From Pseudoalteromonas gelatinilytica (GTDB taxonomy: Bacteria; Pseudomonadota; Gammaproteobacteria; Enterobacterales; Alteromonadaceae), in the NCBI RefSeq assembly GCF_001641615.1, contig NZ_LRRU01000023.1, forward strand, positions 124,001 through 188,000: 64,000 bases of DNA. The letters are read 5' to 3'. A program made the translations under genes and the position numbers. The notes below the pieces were generated by a model. The model was not told where the DNA came from. It searched no databases and saw only the letters and a program-made list of their open reading frames with translations. Of the stretch, positions 51,430 through 60,450 are shown piece by piece; the stretch's first letter is position 1; every line of letters starts with the position of its first letter.

Positions 51430-52965
51430 GTGCAGCAGCAGCATGATGTTCTTAATAAAAAGTTAAAGCAAGCGATCGACGCTCGAACAGTGGTCGAGGA
51501 CGCGCGCAAGCATCAAGTTGATGTACTTTCTCAGTTCGCAGCGAAACTCTCGCTCAGCTGTAAAGGACTAGACATTGAGTTAGACAATCGTTTAGCTAAA
51601 TTCAGAAATGCCCTTAAGAAAGGGGTTAAGTTTGAATTGCTGACGCCATTTATCGATGACGTGCTTGGCCTATTAAGGCAACAAGAAACCAAGCAGATGA
51701 CATTGCAACGCGAATTGAACCAAAGCGTTACAGATGCAGGTAAACAGCTACAAAAAGTAAAAGGCTTACCTGATGATGCCCGTCGCTCATTACGCTATTT
51801 ACTCGATCATGAATTAAATAATATTCAGTCTAATCATGACTTTGTACCACTACTTTCAAAGCTAGTGGTTATCTATCATCAAGCCCTTCAAGCTAAGCTT
51901 GCAACAACAAGTACAGCTGAGGCGCAAATTAAACCTGAACTTGCTAGACAGCTACTAACCCTAGCAAATGACTTAGTGCTTGAAGATGAAAGTGCCGAGC
52001 AAATTAAGACTATCAAAAGTCAAATTACTCATAATGATAGTGTTGACGACCTGCTTGATTCGGCGCTGAACATTATCAGCATTGTCACGCGTAATATGAG
52101 TAAAGAGCGCCAATCTGCTCAAAGCTTTTTGATCTCTTTAAATCAAACAATCGAAGATTTACATCATTCTATTGTTTCTACCAGTAAGCATTCAGAATCA
52201 CTCAGCGCTGAATACGAAACGCTTAACAAACAAATTGAAGCAAAGATTAAAAACTTGCACACGCAAACGCAGCAAGCCACGTCTATTTCTTCGCTTAAAG
52301 AGCTAGTAGAAGAAGAGTTAAAATCATTAAGTGATGATTTAATTGCAAAAGAAAAACTAGAACAAGCAGAACGCGAGAACTTACTTGCAAGCTTTAACGA
52401 TATTAATAGCCGCATTAGTCATTTAGAAACAAAGCTTTCGACCTACAAACAGCGCCTCAATGAGCAGCGCTTTAAAAGCTTACTCGATGGCCTAACTAAG
52501 TTGCCAAACCGTGCTGCGTTTGATGAGCGTTTTAGTCATGAATTTAACTTATTTAATGTGCAAGAATCAGACATTACCTTTGTGGTGATAGATGTTGACC
52601 ACTTTAAATCAATCAATGACAAATATGGCCACAGTGCTGGTGATAAAACGCTGCAAGTGATTGCTAAAGCACTACAAAAATCAATTCGTAAATCAGACTT
52701 TATTGCCCGTTACGGTGGCGAAGAGTTTGTGTTATTAATGACAGGAATGTCGATTGAAAATGCCGCTATGCCGCTTGAAAAACTGCGCAAAACAATTCAA
52801 GGCATTCCGTTTAAATTTAAAGATAAGCAAGTAGAAATCACCATTTCTCTTGGTGCAACCCAATTGAAAAAAGGTGATACCCCGCTGATTGCCTTTGACC
52901 GTGCAGACGAAGCACTATACAAAGCCAAGAACGAGGGACGAAATAAAGTTTGCATTAGCAAATAA
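51430..52965 (+). CDS. Diguanylate cyclase with long N-terminal helical region
   Basis: The 511-residue protein is helical for about 340 residues, with coiled-coil-like stretches (IKNLHTQTQQATSISSLKEL). The C-terminal GGDEF domain has LDGLTKLPNRAAFDERF, FVVIDVDHFKSINDKYGHSA, the active site ARYGGEEFVLLM, and an RxxD site (RKSD) five residues ahead. The catalytic site is intact, so it should make cyclic di-GMP. It starts with GTG at 51430, one base after an in-frame stop, with GGCGG ahead. No membrane segment is seen, so it is cytoplasmic and may sense through the helical domain. Confidence 0.92.
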   Translation: MQQQHDVLNKKLKQAIDARTVVEDARKHQVDVLSQFAAKLSLSCKGLDIELDNRLAKFRNALKKGVKFELLTPFIDDVLGLLRQQETKQMTLQRELNQSVTDAGKQLQKVKGLPDDARRSLRYLLDHELNNIQSNHDFVPLLSKLVVIYHQALQAKLATTSTAEAQIKPELARQLLTLANDLVLEDESAEQIKTIKSQITHNDSVDDLLDSALNIISIVTRNMSKERQSAQSFLISLNQTIEDLHHSIVSTSKHSESLSAEYETLNKQIEAKIKNLHTQTQQATSISSLKELVEEELKSLSDDLIAKEKLEQAERENLLASFNDINSRISHLETKLSTYKQRLNEQRFKSLLDGLTKLPNRAAFDERFSHEFNLFNVQESDITFVVIDVDHFKSINDKYGHSAGDKTLQVIAKALQKSIRKSDFIARYGGEEFVLLMTGMSIENAAMPLEKLRKTIQGIPFKFKDKQVEITISLGATQLKKGDTPLIAFDRADEALYKAKNEGRNKVCISK

Positions 52966-52992
52966 AGGCCTCACCTACTAAGTGAGGTCTTT
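52964..52992 (+). terminator. Terminator between GGDEF gene and ppnN
   Basis: AAAGGCCTCAC (52964-52974) pairs with GTGAGGTCTTT (52982-52992), with one G-T wobble. The T-tail is short. Confidence 0.75.
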
Positions 52993-53036
52993 GACACACA
53001 ATGATAAAGGCTCATTGACGAGCCGGGAGAGTGCTT

Positions 53037-54380
53037 ATGTTAAAACAACTGAATCCTACAGGTGTACTGGATTTACTATCGCAACTAGAAGTTGATCTAC
53101 TCGAACAATCATCCACCAGCGAGCGCTATAAATTATTTAGGAACTGTGTGCTCGCGGTTCTCAATGTGGGCAGCCACACCGACTCAAGCTCTGAAATTTA
53201 CAATAAATACGAAGACTTTGATATTCGCTTATTAAGCCGCGAACGTGGGATTAAAATCGAACTTGAAAACCCACCTGAATCTGCTTTTGTTGATGGCGAA
53301 ATTATTACCGGTATTCATGAACATATCTTCTCGGTTATTCGCGATATTCTGTTTATTTGTCAAAAGTACGAAAAAGATTTAACAGAGCAAAAAGCCATTA
53401 CTCATATGGTCTTTGATATGCTGCGAAACGCAGGTGCGCTAAGAGTAAATAGCGACCCAAGCATGATAGTTTGTTGGGGCGGCCACTCCATTAACGAAGT
53501 TGAATACAAATACACCAAGCAAGTTGGTTATGAGCTTGGCCTTCGTGGCTTAAATATTTGTACTGGCTGTGGCCCTGGGGCAATGAAAGGCCCGATGAAA
53601 GGTGCCACCATTGGTCATGCCAAGCAGCGTATTACGAATAATCGTTACTTAGGTTTAACTGAACCAAGTATTATTGCTGCTGAGCCGCCTAACCCGATTG
53701 TAAACGAGCTAGTGATTTTACCAGATATCGAAAAGCGTTTAGAGGCGTTTATTCGTACAGCTCATGGCATTATTATTTTCCCTGGTGGTGCGGGTACCGC
53801 AGAAGAGCTGTTATACCTTTTAGGTATTTTGCTTCACCCAGATAACGAAAAGCAGTGTTTACCTGTGATCTTAACTGGCCCTAAACAAAGTGAAAATTAC
53901 TTTATTGAGCTGTGTAAATTCGTTGAGAAAACACTGGGTAAAGCTGCACTTGATAAGTTTGAAGTGATCATTGATGACCCAGAACGCGTTGGTAAAACGC
54001 TTAAAGCCAAAATGGCTGAAGTACGTGAATACCGTAAAAGCCAAGGTGATGCTTATTACTTTAACTGGACACTTAAAATCGATCATGATTTCCAACAGCC
54101 GTTTGCACCAACACATGCTAATATGTCGGGCTTAGATTTACATTTAGATCAACCCACTCAGCAACTCGCAGCAAATTTACGCCGTGCGTTTTCAGGCATC
54201 GTGGCTGGTAATGTTAAAGATGAAGGCTTACAAGCCATTAAGCAACATGGCCGCTTTGTGCTAAGTGGCGAACCCGCGCTTATGGCTGATATGGACAAAC
54301 TGCTGGCAGCATTTGTTGAGCAAGGCCGTATGAAGTTACCTGGCAGTAAGTACATTCCTTGCTATGAGATCAAAGCCTAA
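53037..54380 (+). CDS. ppnN: Pyrimidine/purine nucleotide 5'-monophosphate nucleosidase
   Basis: PpnN (YgdH) splits nucleoside monophosphates into base and ribose-5-phosphate and is a known (p)ppGpp target in E. coli. The 447-residue protein has the LOG (lysine decarboxylase-like) core with GLNICTGCGPGAMKGPMKGA and the signature PGGAGTAEELLYLLGILLH. E. coli PpnN has a similar length. The ATG at 53037 sits 6 bases after GGGAGAG; a GTG two codons earlier overlaps that site. It precedes xni by 11 bases. Confidence 0.96.
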   Translation: MLKQLNPTGVLDLLSQLEVDLLEQSSTSERYKLFRNCVLAVLNVGSHTDSSSEIYNKYEDFDIRLLSRERGIKIELENPPESAFVDGEIITGIHEHIFSVIRDILFICQKYEKDLTEQKAITHMVFDMLRNAGALRVNSDPSMIVCWGGHSINEVEYKYTKQVGYELGLRGLNICTGCGPGAMKGPMKGATIGHAKQRITNNRYLGLTEPSIIAAEPPNPIVNELVILPDIEKRLEAFIRTAHGIIIFPGGAGTAEELLYLLGILLHPDNEKQCLPVILTGPKQSENYFIELCKFVEKTLGKAALDKFEVIIDDPERVGKTLKAKMAEVREYRKSQGDAYYFNWTLKIDHDFQQPFAPTHANMSGLDLHLDQPTQQLAANLRRAFSGIVAGNVKDEGLQAIKQHGRFVLSGEPALMADMDKLLAAFVEQGRMKLPGSKYIPCYEIKA

Positions 54381-54391
54381 CAGGAGCTAAT

Positions 54392-55165
54392 GTGACAACC
54401 CAATTACTTTTAATAGATGCGCTAAATCTTATTAGGCGCATCTATGCTGTTGATAGTAATCAGAGTCATCACAGTGAAGAACATATGATAAAAGCAAGCT
54501 GTGCCCGCGTGGCACATGCTTGTAAAAAATTACGCCAGCAGTGTAATGCGACTCATGCTATTGCCGTGTTTGATGGCGAGAAAAGCTGGCGCTATCATTA
54601 CTTCGAGGCATACAAAAGTACACGTTCACCAATGCCTGACACCCTCAAGCAAAACTTATCACGCTTTAAACAAGCAATTGAAGACACTGGCATTGTGGTG
54701 TTTTCACCTGATAACGATGAAGCCGACGATATCATTGCCACCCTTGCTCACAAAGCCGCGACTAACAATGTAGCTTCGACAATTGTTTCTACCGACAAAG
54801 GGTTTTTACCGTTTTTATCTGAGCAAATTGCAATTTTTGATTACTTCAAAAAGCAATACATTGAGCTTGAAGATATCAAGCAGCGCTTTGATGTACCAAA
54901 GCATCGACTTGCTGATTTTTGGGCTTTAGCTGGTGATAAAACCAACGATATTCCGGGCGTTAAAGGGATAGGTAATAAGTCGGCGCAGCAACTAATAAAC
55001 GATTATGAATCAATAGAAGCAGCCATTAACGATGATGAGCTCAACCCAACTCTAAAACGCAAGCTGAGTTCAGAAATGGACATGTTTGTGATATCCAAAA
55101 ACCTCGTTATGCTGCGTACCGATATTAACTTAGGCTTTAGTTTAAAGCAGTTAAGGCTCAATTAG
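54392..55165 (+). CDS. xni: Flap endonuclease Xni (ExoIX-like)
   Basis: The 257-residue protein is the stand-alone 5'-3' exonuclease/flap endonuclease domain: LLLIDALNLIRRIYAVDSN at the start, AIAVFDGEKSWRYHYFEAYK and the acidic DNDEADDIIATLAHK, then GVKGIGNKSAQQLINDYESI as helix-hairpin-helix. It acts on DNA flaps alongside Pol I. It starts with GTG at 54392 behind CAGGAGC, 11 bases after ppnN; the pair is co-transcribed. Confidence 0.95.
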   Translation: MTTQLLLIDALNLIRRIYAVDSNQSHHSEEHMIKASCARVAHACKKLRQQCNATHAIAVFDGEKSWRYHYFEAYKSTRSPMPDTLKQNLSRFKQAIEDTGIVVFSPDNDEADDIIATLAHKAATNNVASTIVSTDKGFLPFLSEQIAIFDYFKKQYIELEDIKQRFDVPKHRLADFWALAGDKTNDIPGVKGIGNKSAQQLINDYESIEAAINDDELNPTLKRKLSSEMDMFVISKNLVMLRTDINLGFSLKQLRLN

Positions 55166-55236
55166 TCGCAATCTCGTAGCACAGTTTGCTAACTGAGCGT
55201 ATACTGAAAATTCGCGTTAGTTTTATAGAGTTACAC

Positions 55237-55620
55237 ATGTTTAAAAAGGTTTTCCAATATCTGGTACTTGGGTTAGGTGTTTATGCACTGATAGCAACCC
55301 TTGTGATCACTTTTTATAAAGATGATCCGCAAGCCATGATCTGGCAAGACCGTGAAGCTTTTAATAAACGCTACATCGCAAAACTAACGATTGATAAGCC
55401 TGAAAACCTTAATGCGGTGCTTGATTATTTAGGCAGCCCCGATCTAACCTATGCTAAACGAGTCAAAGACAATGTTTGGCAGATTATTTTTTACCGCACT
55501 CAGCATGTTAAATCTGATGGGATAACCACCATAGATGAATGCACAGGCCTACTTTTTAAAAATGGTCAGCTGGTATTATGGGGGCCAAGTGCCTATGAAA
55601 GCTATCAACAAGAAACCTAA
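55237..55620 (+). CDS. DUF3192 family small membrane-anchored protein
   Basis: The 127-residue protein has one N-terminal helix (VFQYLVLGLGVYALIATLVI) and a small domain with AFNKRYIAKLTIDKPENL, LDYLGSPDLTYAKRV and QIIFYRTQHVKSDGITTIDE, which matches DUF3192 of marine gammaproteobacteria. The fold resembles SmpA/OmlA-like lipoproteins (BLIP-like), but function is unknown. The ATG at 55237 is chosen over an upstream frame extension of 17 codons. Confidence 0.82.
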   Translation: MFKKVFQYLVLGLGVYALIATLVITFYKDDPQAMIWQDREAFNKRYIAKLTIDKPENLNAVLDYLGSPDLTYAKRVKDNVWQIIFYRTQHVKSDGITTIDECTGLLFKNGQLVLWGPSAYESYQQET

Positions 55621-55626
55621 CCGCTT

Positions 55627-57324
55627 ATGATGGAAAACGTGACGCCACGGGAATTGGCACGCTTATTTGATAGTACGCACCAGCTACTTAAGCTTTATCA
55701 TCAAAAGCAAAAATGGTCACAAATTTTCCCTTTATTAAGTAACCTTGCTGAGCGGTATTACCTAATATACCAAGCTTGCCCAAAAGGGATGCAAGCGCAA
55801 CTAAGCCTGTATGTATCAAACCACGGCTACACCACAAATTTAGTCGTAAACCAATGTGTTATAGCTTGTATATTGTGTCGTAGTCTTAACTACAACCAAG
55901 CTATTAGTGAACAAATTATTAGCTGCTGTTTAGCAAACTATCTTTGCGTGCAATCCCAAAGTAATAAATTGGCCGCAGGTCAGGCACTGACGCATCAAGA
56001 TAAAAAGCTTTGGCAGTGTCGCCATCAGTTAGCAGCAAAATTGCTAAAAGACTCAGGCCCACATACACTCTCGATTCAGCATTTATTAGCGCGTTTAAAT
56101 AAATATAAGCAAGCCCTATTAAGCGCGCCAAAAATTATGATTTACGATGGCGCAACAACCCTAGTTGCTTTGGCTAATATTATTGCCATGAATACGACTT
56201 ATCGCGAATCAGGTGGTCACATTAGTGTGCATAAAGCCTTAGCTGATATTTATTTGCGGACACCAAACGAGTTTGCTCAAAATGCAATAAAAGCACTGAT
56301 TGCGCATATTGGCCCTTATATTCCAGCCAGTGAAGTAAAGTATGCGGAACAAGTGCTTATCTATTTAACCACTGATGAACATGGTCGCCATATTTTGGTT
56401 GATGCCAGCCGCCCTGAAAAGATTCGCTGGCATCGCTTTAAAGCAAATCTAACCATATTTGATAAACAAAGACCTTGCCAAGACACTCGTTTGCTATACA
56501 CAGTATGGTTTAGTGAAAACATTAACTTTGCTGAGTCACAACCACTTAATCAGCAGCGCAGGCAGCACTATTTAACGTTAATCAGTGCGCTAAAAGTATC
56601 AAAAGAATACAGCTACAGTGGCTTAAATAAGCTTTTGAGCCCCTACCCTGAATTGATTACGCAACTTACAATTGCTGTGAAGCCATACAATAAAGAACAG
56701 CAAAGAGCCAAAGATTTACGCCATTGTTTATCAATGGTCGGATACGATAACGCCCCTGCAATTATCCAAAAAGTCTTGTTTCAGCGTTTAGTTGCAACCA
56801 CATCGCACCCGCTTTTTCAGCATATTTCTAAACGCCTAGAAAATATGGTGCGAATTATTCAGGCGCTATTTAAACACTCAGAGACCGTTCAATTTGAGCA
56901 GGTTGCTTTACCTTTATATGCTTATGTTTTATACCTTTGTGAGCATCAAGCAACGAGCCTTTCTCGCAAAACCGTATTTGAGCAGGCCGAAGAGCAGGTA
57001 ATAAGCCCACCACTTGCCTGTTTATTTGGAGTAAACCACCTAGATCAGGCTCCTTTGACAGAGTATTTAAATCAACTGATTGGTGATAATAGCTGGACAC
57101 AGCATTTACTTGGCAGTGAGCAACAAAAGAAACAACAGCTTGATATCAATGAAAAGCATTGGGTCGCGATTAAGCTATTTACCTATTACGTTTTTCAGCC
57201 TAAGGCGCTGTTTAGTAGTTGGCAAGAACAGATTATTTTCGACAGTTTATCGGCTGCTGGTTGGCACTCAAAAGCAAATTTTTATGCATATCTGAAAAAC
57301 TGTGAATTTGCAGACAATTTTTAG
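55627..57324 (+). CDS. Large uncharacterised protein, probable degenerate HD-GYP plus HDOD domains
   Basis: The 565-residue, mainly helical protein has no signal peptide. Residues about 60-290 look like a worn HD-GYP domain: the end, ALIAHIGPYIPASEVKYAEQ followed by LVDASRPEKIRW, resembles the conserved tail of HD-GYP proteins, but the HD and GYP metal residues are not present. Residues about 360-470 (HCLSMVGYDNAPAIIQKVLF, then a long helix) resemble an HDOD domain. If so, it cannot hydrolyse cyclic di-GMP and is more likely a scaffold or a signalling protein. It follows the DUF3192 gene by 6 bases. The domain assignment is inference and needs a profile search. Confidence 0.6.
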   Translation: MMENVTPRELARLFDSTHQLLKLYHQKQKWSQIFPLLSNLAERYYLIYQACPKGMQAQLSLYVSNHGYTTNLVVNQCVIACILCRSLNYNQAISEQIISCCLANYLCVQSQSNKLAAGQALTHQDKKLWQCRHQLAAKLLKDSGPHTLSIQHLLARLNKYKQALLSAPKIMIYDGATTLVALANIIAMNTTYRESGGHISVHKALADIYLRTPNEFAQNAIKALIAHIGPYIPASEVKYAEQVLIYLTTDEHGRHILVDASRPEKIRWHRFKANLTIFDKQRPCQDTRLLYTVWFSENINFAESQPLNQQRRQHYLTLISALKVSKEYSYSGLNKLLSPYPELITQLTIAVKPYNKEQQRAKDLRHCLSMVGYDNAPAIIQKVLFQRLVATTSHPLFQHISKRLENMVRIIQALFKHSETVQFEQVALPLYAYVLYLCEHQATSLSRKTVFEQAEEQVISPPLACLFGVNHLDQAPLTEYLNQLIGDNSWTQHLLGSEQQKKQQLDINEKHWVAIKLFTYYVFQPKALFSSWQEQIIFDSLSAAGWHSKANFYAYLKNCEFADNF

Positions 57325-57457
57325 AATGTGTTGTTAAAAAGTGCGAAAACGTTAAATAAATATGAACTTTAGTCTGTTTATAGTCAGTATTCACAGGATA
57401 AACTGGCAAAAAGCTGAATAAATTGCTATAAAAGCCGCTTAAATTTTCAAACACATC

Positions 57458-57511
57458 CACGTAAACCTTCTAACAAGTAAATCGCATGCTATTTCGCGAC
57501 GAGTTTACGTG
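57458..57511. repeat. 9-bp inverted repeat upstream of isocitrate dehydrogenase gene
   Basis: CACGTAAAC (57458-57466) is exactly inverted as GTTTACGTG (57503-57511) around 36 bases. It lies 28-82 bases before the ATG and may be an operator or an mRNA leader stem. Confidence 0.5.
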
Positions 57512-57539
57512 TTTATCTACTCATAAATAGGAAAAGTAA

Positions 57540-58547
57540 ATGGCTAAACAAACCATCACAGTGATCAAAGGCGACGGCATTGGTCCTAGCATTATTGATT
57601 CAGCACTTGAGATCCTTAAAGCTGCAGGTTGCGATTTTGATTATGAATTCGTTGATGCTGGCCTTGCTGCCCTAGAAAAAACTGGTGAGTTACTTCCGCA
57701 AGAAACAATCGACACAATCGCGCGTAACAAGATCACTTTAAAAGGTCCATTAACGACACCAGTAGGTGAAGGTTTTACATCAATCAACGTAACTTTACGT
57801 AAAAAGTTTGGCCTTTATGCAAACGTTCGTCCTGTTAAATCATTCGCAGGTACGCAAGCTCGTTACGACGATATCGATATCATTACAGTTCGTGAAAACA
57901 CGCAAGGTATGTACTCAGGTCTTGGCCAAGTTGTTTCTGAAGATGGTAACGAAGCAGAAGCAATGTCAAAAATCACCCGTGAAGGTGCTGAAAAAATCGT
58001 CACTTTTGCATACGAACTAGCGGTTCGTGAAGGTCGTAAAAAAGTAACGGCTGTACACAAAGCTAACATCCTTAAATCAACATCTGGTTTATTCTTAAAA
58101 GTTGCACGTGAAGTCGCTGAGCGTTACCCACAAATCGAATCAACTGAAATGATTGTTGATGCAACATGTATGAAACTAGTTATGACTCCTGATGAGTTTG
58201 ATGTAATCGTTACTACAAACTTATTCGGTGACATCTTATCTGATCTATGTGCTGGTCTTGTTGGTGGTCTAGGTATGGCTCCTGGCGCAAACATTGGTGA
58301 AGATGCAGCTATCTTCGAAGCTGTACACGGTAGCGCACCAGACATCGCTGGTAAAAACCTTGCAAACCCAACATCAGTGATCTTAGCATCTATCCAAATG
58401 CTAGAGCACCTAGGTATGGCTGACACTGCAGAGCGTATCCGCAGCGCTGTTGCTGATGTTATCAAAACAGGCGACCGTACAACTCGCGACCTTGGCGGCA
58501 GCCACGGTACTACAGACTTCACTCAAGCTGTAATTGAGCGTCTATAA
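57540..58547 (+). CDS. Isocitrate dehydrogenase, NAD-type (short homodimeric form)
   Basis: This 335-residue member of the isocitrate/isopropylmalate dehydrogenase family has TVIKGDGIGPSIIDSALEIL, the isocitrate-binding SINVTLRKKFGLYANVRP, the catalytic YSGLGQ region and DLCAGLVGGLGMAPGAN. The cofactor loop reads HGSAPDIAGKN; the Asp-Ile at the adenosine-contacting positions favours NAD over NADP, unlike E. coli Icd (Lys-Tyr). It converts isocitrate to 2-oxoglutarate and CO2 in the TCA cycle. Isopropylmalate dehydrogenase is less likely because of the ST-N-R substrate pattern. AGGAAA precedes the ATG. Confidence 0.9.
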   Translation: MAKQTITVIKGDGIGPSIIDSALEILKAAGCDFDYEFVDAGLAALEKTGELLPQETIDTIARNKITLKGPLTTPVGEGFTSINVTLRKKFGLYANVRPVKSFAGTQARYDDIDIITVRENTQGMYSGLGQVVSEDGNEAEAMSKITREGAEKIVTFAYELAVREGRKKVTAVHKANILKSTSGLFLKVAREVAERYPQIESTEMIVDATCMKLVMTPDEFDVIVTTNLFGDILSDLCAGLVGGLGMAPGANIGEDAAIFEAVHGSAPDIAGKNLANPTSVILASIQMLEHLGMADTAERIRSAVADVIKTGDRTTRDLGGSHGTTDFTQAVIERL

Positions 58548-58603
58548 GAGAACTCTTGTTTAAGGCTTATTAGAAGCAAATAACCCTTAAACACCTCTTT
58601 ATC

Positions 58604-58630
58604 AAAAGCCAGTCTCCGACTGGCTTTTTT
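58604..58630 (+). terminator. Terminator of isocitrate dehydrogenase gene
   Basis: AAAAGCCAGTC (58604-58614) pairs with GACTGGCTTTT (58618-58628) around TCC, followed by T to 58630. Confidence 0.94.
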
Positions 58631-58645
58631 GTTGCCCTACATTAT

Positions 58646-58737
58646 TGGATTCTTATTTGGACATCCACTTTTATCTAACAAGATCTAAAAATGGATTCTT
58701 ATTTGGATATCCACTTTTATCTAACAAGATCTAAAAA
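58646..58737 (+). repeat. Two tandem 46-base direct repeats upstream of the transposase gene
   Basis: TGGATTCTTATTTGGACATC... at 58646-58691 is repeated at 58692-58737 with only one mismatch (58662 C, 58708 T) and no spacer. Each copy carries the motif GGA(C/T)ATCCACTTTT. Related shorter motifs follow: TAGACACCCATTTTTAC (58754-58770) and TAGACATTCAACTT (58803-58816). Confidence 0.95.
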
Positions 58738-58880
58738 CATAACTACACATAAATAGACACCCATTTTTACCCTTTGTTCTTCCACAAGACTAATAGACTA
58801 AATAGACATTCAACTTAATATTTCTCACTTCTCTAAATTATGGCTAAACTTAAATTGTTCAACTCATGGAGGAGAAGAGC

Positions 58881-59855
58881 ATGGCAACCCCACGTAGAAA
58901 CTTAATTAGCGTTTCAAACACCCCCTACTATCACTGTATTTCACGCTGTGTTCGTCGCGCTTATTTGTGCGGACTAGATCCACTAACTGGACGTTCATAT
59001 GAACACCGGCGCGATTGGGTTGAAAACAAACTTCTTCAACTTGGCAGGATATTTTGTATTGATATTTGCGCCTACGCTGTTATGAGTAACCACACGCATT
59101 TGGTCCTTCACATCGATATAGCAAAAGCAAAGCGTCTGAATAATAAAGCAATTCTGATTAGGTGGCATAAGGTATTTAAAAGTACATTCTTATGTCAACG
59201 ATTCTTAAATGGCGAATTACTAACACAAGCCGAACTCGTTGCGGTTAATGCCAGAGTTAATTTATATCGAGAACGACTCAGCAGTATTAGTTGGTTTATG
59301 CGTGTGCTTAATGAGAGCATTGCACGAAAAGCGAATCTAGAAGATGGATGCAAAGGGCGGTTTTGGGAAGGTCGCTTTAAATCACAAGCTTTACTTGATG
59401 AAGCTGCACTTGCCGCTTGCCTTGCGTATGTTGACCTAAACCCTGTAAGAGCAAAAGTGGCTGATTTACCCGAAGATTCTGACTACACCAGTATTAAATC
59501 TAGAATTAATGCAGCTCAAAATAATAAACAACCAAAATCACTAATGCGCTTTGCAGGTAAACCACGCAAACACATGCCTAGAGGGCTAGCATTTGAGCTC
59601 AAAACATATCTAAAACTTGTTGATTGGACGGGCCGCTCAATACGAGAAGATAAGCCAGGGAAAATCTCAGAAGATGCGTTACCAATTCTTGAAAGACTAA
59701 ATATTTGTAGTGATAACTGGCTTACACTCACCACCTCTTTTACACGTTCATTTAAAAATACAGCGGGTAAAGAGCAAGCTATAACTACTTATACAAATCA
59801 CATGAAACGAAAACGAAGAAGCTCTATAGCAAATAGCTTAGCCTTATTTGCTTAA
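58881..59855 (+). CDS. REP-associated-type Y1 transposase (RAYT / IS200-like HUH family)
   Basis: The protein of 324 residues has the HUH nuclease motif MSNHTHLVLH (His71, His73) and a YVDLNPVRAKV segment typical of the Y1_Tnp family. The N-terminus MATPRRNLISVSNTPYYHCI with the next CVRRAYLCG is characteristic of single-copy marine gammaproteobacterial members. The C-terminal 100 residues are basic. Such proteins nick single-stranded DNA at short repeats. AGGAGAAGAG lies just before the ATG at 58881. It is flanked by direct repeats on the left and a single inverted motif on the right, consistent with a RAYT and its REP-like elements. Confidence 0.88.
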   Translation: MATPRRNLISVSNTPYYHCISRCVRRAYLCGLDPLTGRSYEHRRDWVENKLLQLGRIFCIDICAYAVMSNHTHLVLHIDIAKAKRLNNKAILIRWHKVFKSTFLCQRFLNGELLTQAELVAVNARVNLYRERLSSISWFMRVLNESIARKANLEDGCKGRFWEGRFKSQALLDEAALAACLAYVDLNPVRAKVADLPEDSDYTSIKSRINAAQNNKQPKSLMRFAGKPRKHMPRGLAFELKTYLKLVDWTGRSIREDKPGKISEDALPILERLNICSDNWLTLTTSFTRSFKNTAGKEQAITTYTNHMKRKRRSSIANSLALFA

Positions 59856-60131
59856 TTGAGCATTCGACACTAGAAATCAATCTTACAGATCCAATCCTTT
59901 TCATTCGAGAGGCAAAATGACTTATGCAACTAGAGCTATCCAATCTGCAAAACTCAAGAATATTTCAGCACATAAGGCTGAAATTTAATTGATGACAATG
60001 AAAAATCACTACTTTCCTAGCAATTCAACTTGTTCGCAATAATTCACATCTATATTAAGCTGCATCATATTAAAAATAAGTTGACTGTCTTTCTAAAAAT
60101 TAATCACGCGTATCATCGCGAGGTGTTAAAT

Positions 60132-60141
60132 TGGGTGTCTA
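60132..60141 (-). repeat. Right-flank inverted copy of the TAGACACCCA motif
   Basis: TGGGTGTCTA is the reverse complement of TAGACACCCA found at 58754-58763. The flanking bases also agree partly (AAATTGGGTGTCTAATTA versus the left copy read backwards), so the transposase gene is bracketed by inverted motifs about 1.37 kb apart. Confidence 0.65.
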
Positions 60142-60351
60142 ATTATAAAAAAGAAACCGATTCTGATAGTAGCTAAGTTATGCAAGGCAGTAATGTAAAT
60201 GCATTATCTATTGGTGTAGTTAGCAATTTGCCACACGAACAATTCAACGCATAGTTCCACCCCAAAATAATGGCAATTAAGCGCCTGGATGCAACAAAAA
60301 TATCAAAAAATCGAAATAAAGAAAAATTAATGCAAAAAACCACATTTGCGG

Positions 60352-60380
60352 TTGACATCAGTTTCCAAAACGCTTAAAAA
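60352..60380 (+). promoter_or_regulatory. Candidate promoter of ilv operon
   Basis: A perfect TTGACA (60352-60357) is followed after 17 bases by TAAAAA (60375-60380), a moderate -10. Transcription should begin near 60387, about 64 bases before the leader peptide start. Confidence 0.6.
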
Positions 60381-60450
60381 TACTCCTAACATTTTTTAAA
60401 CAGCAGCCATCTAGTCGGCTGTGCATTTTTTAGAAGAAAATTAAAAAATA

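Larger units (their letters stand above)
59856..60450. other. Intergenic region between transposase gene and ilv leader
   Basis: About 595 bases without a clear gene. It contains an 8-bp inverted repeat, ATTTCAGC/GCTGAAAT (59962-59969 and 59977-59984), an inverted copy of the upstream transposase motif, TGGGTGTCTA, at 60132-60141, and on the right the ilv promoter. A 23-codon open frame at 59917-59988 with GAGAGG before its ATG overlaps the hairpin; it may be meaningless. The rest is AT-rich and featureless. Confidence 0.6.

Noticed and set aside
58646..58737. CRISPR array.
   Set aside because: Only two copies, directly adjacent with no spacer, and no cas genes nearby.
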